This document shows, piece after piece, positions 1-10,400 of a DNA stretch of 64,000 nt. Position 1 is the stretch's first letter. Every line of letters starts with the position of its first letter. The notes under the pieces are model-generated. The model did not search any database. It was given only the letters and a program-made list of their open reading frames with translations, and was not told the DNA's origin. The stretch spans positions 1 to 64,000 of the forward strand of contig MEDY01000110.1 of the NCBI GenBank assembly GCA_001724265.1, read 5' to 3'. Origin of the DNA: Rhizaria sp. SCN 62-66 (Eukaryota > Rhizaria, unplaced). The position numbers were made by a program, and so were the translations under genes.

Positions 1-1566
1 ATCCTTATCCCTGTCGGTGTGCTCATCAGCTTGCTCTTCGGCCGCTCTCAGCAGGGCCGTCTTAAGTCTGCGATTTACGGTTACGCGGAGCACGTGGCTT
101 ATCTGCATTACACGAACCGCATTTCTGAGCCGCAGTACGCGACCCGTAATGAGAACCGCATGAAGCGCAACCCAGTCGTGAGTGACGAAGACGAGCGCGT
201 GCTGTTGCACTCGATCGCGCAGGCCGGCGGCTGGACGCACGGTCCCGGCAATGCGTTGATTGCTGAGAACGCTCGTGGCACGCGTGACGATCGTGAGCTG
301 CGTAATCAGCTGCGCTTACTTGTGCACATTGACTATGATTTGTTCATGGTCTGGTTCCGCGAGTCGTGGTCGTTCCCACTTGGTCTTCGTCTCTTTGGCT
401 TTGTGCTGCTCTGGGCCTATGTCATTGTGCTTGTGATGCTGATCCTCGTCTATGGCATTCAGCTCGACATGGACAACAGCAACAACACCATGAGGTGGCT
501 GCAGGCCTCCGCGATCTCCAACGTCATTGAGATCTTTGCGTTGAAGCCCGTCAGTGTCTGTATCAAGGCTTTTGTGATGCTTGTCCTTTCGTTCTGTTTC
601 TGCGGCGGCAAGCCCAAGGGCCCTGCGTCCAAGTCGACTCCTGACGACAACTTGACTATTTACAACGCTATCGAGATGTTCTCCGCCTCCGGCGCGGGCA
701 AGGGCCACAAGCACGTAGCCGCCGACCTTGCGCTCGACATCGGTGCCCCAGAGCACGCTACTGGCTTTGTTGCAGCTGCGACAGACTACGATGATGACAA
801 CTACGCGACGCTCCAGAACTCGAGCTCCAACTTTGGCAACAACAGCAAACACACTCCGACAGCTCCAGCTGCAGTTGAGATGATGGCTCTTGGTGGCGCT
901 CGTGCGAAGTATGAGGCAGTGCACTCGACGCCAGCGTCGCCCGTTGCTGCTGTGCCACCACCCGTGCCCGCAGCGCCGTACGGTTACAAAGACGATTATT
1001 ACGACCACAATGGTGCTGGTAATAGCAACACCCACAACGGTTACAACGACGATTGGAGCGAGACTCATAATGAGCCCGAACCTGTGCCAGTGCCTGTTGT
1101 TGTTGCAATGCCCCCACCTCCACCTCCTGTCGCTCTAGTGCCACCCCCTCCGCCGCCGCATGCTGTTATCGTGGCACCGCCTCTGCCGCCACCAGTCATT
1201 GTTGCGCCGCCGCCGCCGCCACCTGTCGCCGCGGTCCAGCACCCCGCACCTGTGCGCCTGGTTGTGCCCTCGCCGCCGTTGTCTTCGTTGCACACGGCGC
1301 AGCGCGGTGAGACCGAGTCACTGGCACCAGGCCACACGCCCACAGTGCCTGCTCTGCCCGCGCCCAGCGGCGGCGTGCCCGTCATGGGAACGCGCTCTGT
1401 GCTGGCGTACCAAGAGCGCGAAGCCTCCGCCTCCGTGTCGGAGTCTGTAGCTACAGGAACGGCGAGCCCCGGCGCGTTGACGCGGGTGCCCATGCCACTG
1501 CCCGCGCGCATCAAGGCCGAGTACGCGCGACAGGAGAGCTTTTACGATGAGCCATAGAACAACTAA
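1..1566 (+). CDS. C-terminal part of a multi-span membrane protein, polycystin-1-like (5' partial)
   Basis: The frame is open from base 1, so the gene starts upstream. Visible are a hydrophobic span at the very start (ILIPVGVLISLLFG), a hydrophilic segment of about 100 residues, a strong span (LFGFVLLWAYVIVLVMLILV), then a short loop with RWLQASAISNVIEIF followed by a basic-ended hydrophobic stretch. A tryptophan-leucine loop leading into 'F-x-x-x-P-x-x-V' resembles the membrane bundle of polycystin-1/PLAT-domain proteins; this is family resemblance by eye only. The remaining 300 residues are a cytosolic-looking low-complexity tail with four polyproline blocks (about 1110-1230), possible SH3, EVH1 or profilin ligands. 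The frame meets TAG at 1555-1557, then two Asn codons and TAA at 1564-1566. I end the gene at TAA because TAG appears to be read through elsewhere in this window; under the standard code it ends at 1557. Confidence 0.6.
1555..1557 (+). other. In-frame TAG just before TAA
   Basis: TAG follows the Asp-Glu-Pro end of the membrane-protein frame, and TAA comes after two further codons. On its own this could be an ordinary tandem stop. It is listed because three other TAG triplets in the window lie inside continuing reading frames. Confidence 0.4.
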
Positions 1567-2705
1567 CAACGAGGACTCGGATTAACATTCCTTAGCTATT
1601 GTTCTGTGGCCACCGAAAACATATGTGCGCACTTTCGCATGAATTTATAATCATTTTTTATGATCACACCTTCACCTCACACGCAAGTGCACACTTGTCT
1701 GCGGATTTTTGTCTAGTTTTTAAGTTTATTGATTTTTCGGAGTAGTTTTTTTCCTGTTTATTTTCAAGCATAATGATTGACTTTCTGTTTTAGTGTCCTT
1801 TTGAACTTGTAGCTCTTTACTTGTATTTGTATGATGTTTGTGTCATAGATAATTTTTAGTCATAACCGTTCGAGGCACTTTCATCAGTGCAAACAGTTTT
1901 TTTCTCCTAATTCATGTCACAAACATTTCATGTTGTACTTGTCGCGTGAGCGCAACTTAACATGCCTGTGTTTGTGCATTTTGTGGGAAACAACCTTGTT
2001 TTCGCATGAGGGAGACAGTCATCGAACTTTACGTCGGCCATCATACGTACTCATACACAAAGGTTATATCAATTATGGAATTCCGAGTCATTTCTTCATA
2101 CTATTGACAATACTAGTCTGTACGTTAGTTGCAGCTTGAGTAGCTCGTCATCGTTGTGACTTGAAAGTAGGCGCCCATGCACGTTGGATGAGCTGTTGTA
2201 ATATTATTCTGAGTTGTAAAAGAACAGTCATAACAAGAATGCATATACGACTGTATTTCTTTCAGCTAGTACTAGTATGAGTCATATTTATCCCCAAATG
2301 CATCGACTTCAAGTGGCTCGACAAGAATTTTTTTTCGATGTAATAGTGAGTTTTGATGTGTTTTCCTAAAAAATGAAGTAATAGATGTGAAAAATTAAAG
2401 GGGGCGCTTAAAAAACGTTATTTTTACAGAACGTAACGTCATGACGACGATACTATCAGTAAAGATGTAACGATCACATCCTGATGACTTTGTGGCGACA
2501 GAAGAGCCGTTGGCGAGGAGACAAGTCGTAGACGATTTAGATTCAAGTTTCAGGGTGTTCTATTATATATTTTGAGGTTCTTGTGATTTTTCACGTTTAA
2601 TTGTTTCTATTCAGCTCACTTTTATTTTTACATTTCAAATTTAGTTGCCTTTCATCCTCTATAGCCAGAATCACTTGACTTGATCGCAAGCACTTGCACC
2701 CTACC
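1567..2705. other. AT-rich intergenic region, no gene seen
   Basis: This 1.1-kb stretch holds the 3' flank of the membrane-protein gene and the upstream region of the coiled-coil gene. It is T-rich, with stops in all frames and only short open stretches without coding character. Just before the start at 2706 there are pyrimidine-rich runs ending in CAG or TAG (about 2613-2665) that could be 5' UTR splice acceptors. No tRNA or repeat was recognised. Confidence 0.5.
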
Positions 2706-5700
2706 ATGTCTGAGAAGCCTCCCGTGCACGTGGGCCCCGCCCCGCCCCCTATGGCTTCCGCTTCTCCGATGCTGATGCCTACTGCGTCTTCTGTGTTTTC
2801 TCCTGGTGCTGCAGCTCCTGTAGGACAGTCCAGTAGCCTATCCGGCGCCGCCCCACGCGCCACCCTCACGTCCTCTTCCCGCCACCAGGACCTCCGCGAC
2901 TTGGCCAAGCGCAAACAATAGGAGCTCGTTGAGGTGCAAGAGCTCCGCATCCGTGAAAGCGAAGCCCGCTACGAGTGCGCGGAGCGCGAAGCTCGCGAGG
3001 CGCGCGATAGCCTTGCGCGGCTCAAAGACGACTTCACATACAACCTCAAACTGTTGGAGGAGAGGGACGAAGAGCTCCGCCGTTACGACGCCTCATTCGA
3101 TAGCCTCAAGCTCTTATTGCATGAACGCGACGCATCACTTGCCGCACTGCACCGCCGGTGTGATGCCGCTGAGTCTGAGGGCCGTCAGGGCAGTCTGCTT
3201 TCGCAAGAGCGCGAGTCCGCACTCCAACGACAGGTCGCGCTCCTCACAGCCGAAGCCTCGCGTTTAGCTGCCGCGCGCGAGGACGAGCTCGCATCAACAC
3301 GCGCGGCTTACGAAGCGACAATTGCGGCACTGTCCGCGAAGCTGCAACAAGACGAGGCTGCGCGCACCGAGGATTCCCGCCGGCTCGCCAGTTCCTACGA
3401 CCGCGCGCTGCAGGAGCAGGCGCTGACGACCCGCCTCGCAGACGAGGCCCGCGCCCAAGAGCACGCTGCCGACGCCGCGCGCGTGCAGACGCTCGAGGCC
3501 GACATTGCTGCGTTGCGCGGCGCTTTGGCAGCGCGCGACGGCAATGCGCATGCGCTGGAGACCGCTCTGGCGTCGGTGCAGGCGCGCGTCGACAGGTTGA
3601 CGGCGGAGCGCGAGGAGGCCGAGCGTGAGGCTGCTGCCCTGGCGACGCGCATGCGTGCCGAGCTTGAGGAGCTCCGTAGCGAGCGCGCGCGCGTGGTGCG
3701 AGACCGCGCCGCCGCTGTTTCGGAGGCTGAACGGCGCGCGACGGCTGCGGAGCGCGCGCTCAAGGCCGCTGTCGCCGCGCAGGAGGCTGAAACAGCAGCC
3801 TGGGAGCGGCGCTTTGCCGATGCAGCGTCACACAGGCTTGCACAGTTTGAACAAATCAAGCAGCAGGTGGCTGCGCTGCGGGAGAAACATCGCGCCGATC
3901 TGGCCTCCGCGCGCGCCGCAGCTGCGGCCTCGCAACAAGAGGCCGACGCAACGATCAAGCGCGCGCACGACGACGTTCGCGCTCACGCCGCTGAGGCCGA
4001 GGCGACGCGCGCACAGGCACGAGCTGACGTTGCGGCCGCACAGGACGGGCAGTGGCGCGCTGAGGCCGCCGCTACAGCCGCAGAGGCCCGCGCAGTGCGC
4101 GCCGAGAGCGCCACAAATGATGCTGAACGCGCTGCGCAGATTGCGCGAGCAGAGGCCGCCGCGGCCGCCGAGGCTGCTGCGGCGGCGCTTGCCCAGGCGG
4201 CATCGCAGACAGAGGCAGCGGCCGCTGCGCTGACCGCTGCGCGCGCCGACGCAGACGCCGCGCGTGCCGAAGCTGCGGCCGCGCGCACAGCGACTGAGAG
4301 CGCTCTGCAGGCCGTTGCGGCAGCGCAGCGCGCGAACGAGGCGACAGCTCTGGAGCGTGATGCGGCCGCGGGCGAGGCGCAGCGGCTGCGGGATGAGCGT
4401 GGCGAGCTCGTCACACGCATTGGCGAGTCCGCCGCGGCCGAGCGCGCCGCAGTGGCCGCACTTGAAAGCCAGCTCGAGGCTCTGCGCGCGCGTGTTGTCG
4501 CTGCGGAAGCCGCCGCTGACGAAGCCCGCGCCGCGAAGTCGACCGCCGAGGCTGCACTTGCCGCTGCGCACACTGCGACAGCAGCTGCGGAGGCTGACGG
4601 GCGGTCACGGCTTGAGGCGTTATCGACTGCGAGCGAAGCCGCGATCCGCGCCGTGCACGTGCGCGTTGGCACTGACGTTCACGCGATGGAGGCCGTCGTC
4701 GCAGATTTGCGCGGGGAGGTATCGGAGCTGCGGGACAAGCTCTCGCTTGCACAGGCCACGACAGCAGAGCTCGAGGCGCTGCTGGAGGAGAACGCGCGCG
4801 CGCTGGGCGCGTCCCAGCAAGCGCTGGGGAAGAGCGAACAGGCGCGCGCGGAGGCCGCGGAGGTGCGCGCGCGCGAGCGAGACATGCTCGTGGCGGAGCT
4901 GGAGCGGCGCAATGCGACTGTCACCGCGGGCGCGAGCGCGGTAGCGCGTGCAGCGGAGGAAGCGCGGCTGTCGCTGCGCAACCGGCTGCAGTTGCACCGG
5001 GAGCGCGTTCCCGTGCTGCGCTCCCGTGTGGGCGACAAGATCCAGGGCCACTACAGCGACGGCGACGGTAACGGCGACGACGATGACGGCGATCATGAAC
5101 ACCACACTCATAGTGGCGATGACGACGACGGTGACAACAATGGGAGCTTTGGCGGTGATGACTCGCCCCCGAGCTCGGTGCACAGTGCCGGCGGCGGCGG
5201 CGGCCGCAATCACAACGACACTAACGGCCGTCGCAACAACCACGCGAAGAATCACGGCAATAGCAATAACTGGATAGAGGAGAGCCTTGCGGAGGTCAAC
5301 ATCGACGAGTTCCGCTACAAATCGCCTCGGTTTGACTTGAAGTCAAGTCGTCCTGGCGCAGGTATGAGCTCGAGCCTCATAAATACCGGCGCTACCAATG
5401 GCAATGTGGGCAGCAGTGCGTGCCCGAAGCAGAGCAACGGCGCCGGTCACGGTCACGGTCCCACTGGTCCCACAGCTGTGTCACCACCCCGCTCTGCGCG
5501 CTTGTTCGAGGGTCCTTTTGAGCCTGCGAATGCGGCGCGTGTTGCGAACACTCCGGGCACTGGCAGGCTCAGCGCTGTGTTGGCAACGCCGCGCCCCTCG
5601 CAGCCCGCGCCCGCGCCTGCGGCCACTGCGGGCGCTGACGCGAGCGACGTGGAGGCCCAGCGTGAGTTAGCTGCGCTGCGCGCGGTGAACGCGCGGCTGC

Positions 5701-7097
5701 AAGGCGTTGTCGGCGAGATGCGGCAAGAGCTTGAGACGCTGCACACGCGTCTGCAACACGCGCAGTCACAGCACGGCGCGCAGTCGCAATTTAACGCGCC
5801 GGCGAGCACTGACGCTGCAGCGGTGACGGCGCTGCAGCGGCGCATTGCACTTCTTGATGAGCACAACCGCGTTTTGATGGCGCAGGCTGACAGCGCTGGC
5901 GCTGTGGGCGCTGGCGCGAGTGCTAATGCCACCAGTGAGTTGGCGTTCCTTCGGCAGAAGGTTTATTCTTTGCAGGAGGAGGTTGCGGAGACCACGCGCA
6001 CTGCTGCAACACTGCGCGCTTCGCTTGCGCGCGCCGCCGCTGCCGCGAACACGAGCTCGACCGCCGCAGATGCTGCGGCTGGTGGAGGCACGGGCGGCGG
6101 TGACGCCGAGGTATCTCGCCTGCGCGCACGCACCCGTGCCTTAGATGCAGAGCTTGCGGCTACGCGCGACGCACTTGAGCGTGTTGCTGCAGAGCGACAG
6201 CACGTCCAGGGCGTTGCAGAAAAGCTCCGTGCGGACTTGGCCGCAGCAGCGAAGCTCTACGGTTCTCAGGCACAGTCCGGTCCACAGTCGCAGACGCAGG
6301 CCCAGCTCTTACACTCACAATTGCCGCCTGCTGGCCCTGGCTTTACATACGCCTTTGCGCCCCGTGCGCCTGCTGCGCCCGCCGCGGCCCCTGCCGGCGC
6401 ACTTGCTGGCGCTCCAGCAACAGCGGGAACGACAGCAGCAGCAGTGATGGCGCCCGGACAAAGCCAGGTCCAGACGCACGCGCGCGTGGCTGTGGCCGCG
6501 CCGGGGTCAGCCCTGGCTCCTGCTGCCGCCGCAGCGCCCGCTGTTGCGACCGTGGCCGACGTCAACCGCCACCTTGACGTCGCTGCTGTGCGCGGCGATG
6601 TCATTGCGTACCTGACCGAGTACAACAAACTCATCACTGCGCTTGCACCGACGCCTGCCGCGATAGGTGTGGTTGCAACGACGACTGTTCCTGTCGCTGC
6701 GCCTTACTTAGGTGCCAACGCACCGCGGAACACAGGCACTGCAGGTGCCTCCGTCGCAGGCCGCCGCGCGGCTACGGGTGCAAGTACCTCAACCACAGCC
6801 GCATCGTCCACAGCTACCCGCGTTGCCACCACCAGTCCCGGAGTTGGCGCTGCGGGCGGTGCTGGTGCGTCTCCCAGCGCGCGCCGCCACTCCGCGACCG
6901 CCGCCGTCACACCGGCTGGCGCAGCCGCTGGGGCTGCGGGCGCTGTGGGCAGCAGGGGCACGGCGTCGCAGGCGCAGGCGGCTGAGGCGATGCAGAGGCG
7001 CCGGCGCGAGCGCGAGGCCGAGGTGGAAGAGCGGCTGCGGGCAAGGTAGGCCGCGCTTGCGAGGATCAATCGGGATGCACGCACCACGCAGCAGTAA
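2706..7097 (+). CDS. Long coiled-coil protein, read through two TAG codons
   Basis: The gene encodes about 1,463 residues if TAG is sense. ATG at 2706 begins MSEKPP, matching the Met-Ser start of most genes here. A Pro/Ser/Ala-rich N-terminus of about 60 residues leads into RHQDLRDLAKRKQ, then TAG (2919-2921), then ELVEVQELRIRESEARYE in the same frame. From there to about residue 700 the protein is almost pure heptad-type sequence rich in Ala, Glu, Arg and Leu. A disordered Asp/Gly/His/Asn-rich segment follows (bases 5030-5280), then a possible short motif (EVNIDEFRYKSPRFDLKSS), two further coils (5650-5900 and 5935-6250), an Ala/Pro-rich region and a basic C-terminal helix. TAG at 7047-7049 is followed by AALARINRDARTTQQ and TAA. 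No ATG lies in frame for about 230 codons after the first TAG, so the upstream segment is needed as the start. A structural, centrosomal or flagellar role is possible, but no family was recognised. Confidence 0.75.
2919..2921 (+). other. In-frame TAG apparently translated (coiled-coil gene, N-terminal)
   Basis: TAG lies between Lys-Arg-Lys-Gln and Glu-Leu-Val-Glu, with both sides in one frame and helical in character. The alternative is a roughly 100-base, phase-0 intron from a GTAGGA donor near 2820 to the ATAG before 2922. That would be GC-rich and lack the C at intron position 4 that nearly all introns here have, so I prefer a sense codon. Confidence 0.6.
7047..7049 (+). other. In-frame TAG followed by 15 coiled-coil-like codons
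   Basis: The frame runs EERLRAR, TAG, AALARINRDARTTQQ, TAA. The residues after TAG keep the Ala/Arg/Leu helix pattern and the codon style of the preceding helix, which random 3' UTR would not be expected to do. Under the standard code this would simply be the stop codon. Confidence 0.5.
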
Positions 7098-7424
7098 CGC
7101 AACTGCGGGCGACTCATTTAAACGTCTGAATATTAAACACATCCTTATCTAGTCTTGTACCAAATGTGATATCATTAAGAGGTGAGGTCGGCTTAACATT
7201 CTTTTCATTCAATGTTTTCAGAAATACACCAGTTAACCTAGAAAGTTGTAGTTTGCCATTAAAGTTACCGTGGTTACAGTATTCATAGGTCATCGATGAT
7301 AATTAATGTCATTGTTTGTATTAGTTACTATTATTACTCTTCCTGAAGTTCTAAGTGATCATTGATGTAAATCGTGACATGATATTGAGCTTTAATCAAG
7401 TTGCACGTTTATGTTTCGTAATGC
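7098..7424. other. Convergent intergenic region
   Basis: These 327 bases separate the 3' ends of the coiled-coil gene (+) and the giant gene (-). They are AT-rich and have no open frame of note. They presumably hold both 3' UTRs and polyadenylation sites; no inverted-repeat terminator was seen. Confidence 0.5.
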
Positions 7425-10400
7425 TTACCGTGCTGACTGAGAGCCGTTCGCACCTTTGCTCGCAGATGCGTCGCCCTGCATCGCTAAACTTGCGCCCGCA
7501 CCGGCCAGCGTTCCCCTGCCACTGTTTCCAACACCAGTGCCCGAGATAAACCCGGCTCCAGCGGCGCTGTACCCAATGCTGTTGAGGCTGTTATTGTTCG
7601 GCATAATACGCACGGGGCCGCGCGCAGAGAGCGTGAAATACGTCTCCTGTCCGGCGGCAGCCGCAGCAGCAGCCGCCGCACCGGGAACAGCCCGCCTGGT
7701 TGCACCAGCTGCTGTGGGGGGCAGCCTTGTGGCCCTATCCATAAAAACGACGTTGTTAGAAGTCGCACCAATGTTAGGGGTAGTGCTAGTAGCTGCAGTG
7801 ACGGTGGATGCGGTGACTGAGGCGGATACGCGAGCAAGTGCCTGAGCTGCTGCCTCGACGGCTGATAGTGCTGGCTTCGCACTCGCGTTGCCAGAGCCGT
7901 TCGTGGTCGCAGTCGCATTGCTGAGCATGGTCGATCCTGCAGCAACAGGCACGCCGCCAGCGCCAGTCCCGTTGCCAAGACTCGGGACTGAAGTCGTGCC
8001 TGCAGTCAGGATAATCGCAGTCGGTGGGTAGAGAGTATGCTTTGGCGGCGGCGCGTCCCTCGTTGACGACAAGCTCGACATAAATCCTGATGACACTGCA
8101 CTCTCACCAGCTCCAGCGCTACCGCCGCTGCGAGGACGCGCCAGCAGCGACCAACCTGAGCCCGATGCAGCTCCATTTCCTGTCGAAGGGGGACGTGTGG
8201 TGGCCCCGCCAAGACGTGGGCGCGCGTTGGTAACTCCGTAGCCAGGCACAATGCCACCGCCACCAACAGCGATTGCGCCCGCTGTCGCAGTCGTCGCTGT
8301 TCCGTGGGCTGCAGCTGCAGAGACTGCGGGGCCGTTCACGCTGGCAGACGCAGTCAACACGAAGGGAGCGCGCACCGCAGTCGACGCAGAGGCTGTGGTG
8401 GGGCGAGAGTTGTTCTCCGCAGGTGTTCCTAAAGCCGAGCGCTGGAGTTGCTGGTGCTGGCGACTAAGCATCGCCGTCAGCGACATTGTCTCAAGCGCGG
8501 GCTTGCCGCCGATCGCACTAGTGCCGACACCCTGCCTGCGTCCGCGCCGCGCGCTGCCGGGTCCGCTAATGGCCGCATCCCAGATCCCTGTGGCGCCACC
8601 CGCAGTGACGTCGAGCGCATCAGGTGTCGCGGTGACGCCGGACATAACTCCAGTGCCTGCCAGCGCCGCCGCAGTGCCATGCGCAATAAGCGCGCGCAGC
8701 TGCTCCACGCCCGCAGGCGAATAAAGCGCGTTATCAGGATCCGCAATTACGTACTGCTCTTCGGTTGATAATTTATAGCCAAGCAAGCGACGCATTTCGA
8801 CAGAGATCTGTTCGAGACGCTCGCGGTGGGCTGTTGCAGCGGCAATGGAGGCGACGAGAGCAGACCGGCCACTCGCACTCGCACTGTTTGCATCAAAGCC
8901 AGCGGCGCTGCGTGACAGCATATCGGTTGTAACATTGTTGGGGCGAGCGTTCGCAGCAGTGGTGCCAGTGATGCGCTCTGTGGCAATTCGCTCCTGTTTG
9001 AGCTCTTCAAGCAAGCGCAGCACGCGCTGACGACGCGCATCGCGCGCGCGGCGGCGCTCATCAGGCGCAGCAGCGTCACGCCGAGCTTCAGCATCAAGCC
9101 TCTCGCCAGCACGCGTGAGTTCGCGCGAGATGCGTTGATAGTCGTACTTAAGCAGCTGCCGATGCGACGACACAAACCGACGCAATACAGCAAGTTCGCG
9201 CTCGCGCACGCGGCGCCATTCAGTGATCTTAGCCACATCAATCTCAACTGCGCTTAATGCAGTCTTAATGCTCACTGCGCGCGCTTCTTCAGCTGCAACA
9301 GTGTCAGCAGCATCAGCAGAGTGTTGCGCAAGTGTCACAGCAAGCGAGTCACCACGAACTGCAGCGCGCACGGCCCCACACATGGCATCCGCAGCGGCAG
9401 CAGTAGCATCGGCCGCGTTTTGACGGGCTACGGCGCGCGCAGCCGTCCTGGTCGCAATTGCGGTCGCCGCCTTTGCTGCAGTAAGCTCAAGCCTGACCAG
9501 CTCGGCACGACATGCGTCGACCGTGTCTTCAGCGGCCAGCGCGGCGAGCGTGCGCGAGCGCAGCGCAAAAGGCGTGGACGGCAGCGCAACAACGCCGCGC
9601 ATCGCAGTGCGCTTGATCAAAGCAAAGTGTGAGTGCAAACGCCAGCGCGCGGCGGTGAGTGCCTCGGCCATGCTCAGACGCAGAACAGAGAGCTTCTCAA
9701 TTTCAGCGAGAAGCTTGCCCTGAAAACGCTGCCGGGCTTCTCGAACAGACCGAGCAACTGCGACGCTGTTGCCGCCGCCCCCAACTCCCATTCCTGCAAA
9801 GAAAACAGCAACACCCCCAGCAGACGGAGCTGCACCGGTGCCGGTAATAGCGTTGCAGTTGTTGACTGTGGTGGCTGACCTGAGTGTGTCTTGCAGCCGT
9901 TGGCTAACAAGCACAGTGGCAAGCTCGACCGCAGCGGTGTCCGCAGCAGCAACGCCGCCGTTGGCAGAGGCAATAGCGATGCGCCGCGCGACAGCCACAG
10001 CGTGTGCCGCGGCACCGTCTGCAACCGTGTCTGCATGCGCTGCGGCTACCACAAGAGCCCTGAGTGCGGGGTCAGGCCCCGGCACCACCGCTGCGTGCGT
10101 GGCAGCGGCGGCGGTAATATCAGTCAGCAGCTTCTCAACCAGCGCGCGTGGCAGCACAACAAACTCCGCGTGCGCGTCAATCAAAGACGCCGCAGCCCGC
10201 AGCGCCGCCACGGGTTGTGCAGAGTCTGCAACGTCCGCAAGCAGCCCCGCCGCACCGCGCGCAACACGCCGCAAAGCGTGCAGAGGTGCATCGTCGGTCA
10301 CTGCCGCACGCGCCCACGCTGCGGGCACAGGCACCGTCGCGCGGAGCGCGGGAAGCGCGCGCAGCGCCGTGGCATCCGCTGCTGCGGCAGCCTCAGCGGC

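Noticed and set aside
2820-2921. Roughly 100-base intron removing the TAG of the coiled-coil gene
   Set aside because: Phase 0 and ending in TAG, but GC-rich and with donor GTAGGA. It is less likely than a translated TAG but not excluded.
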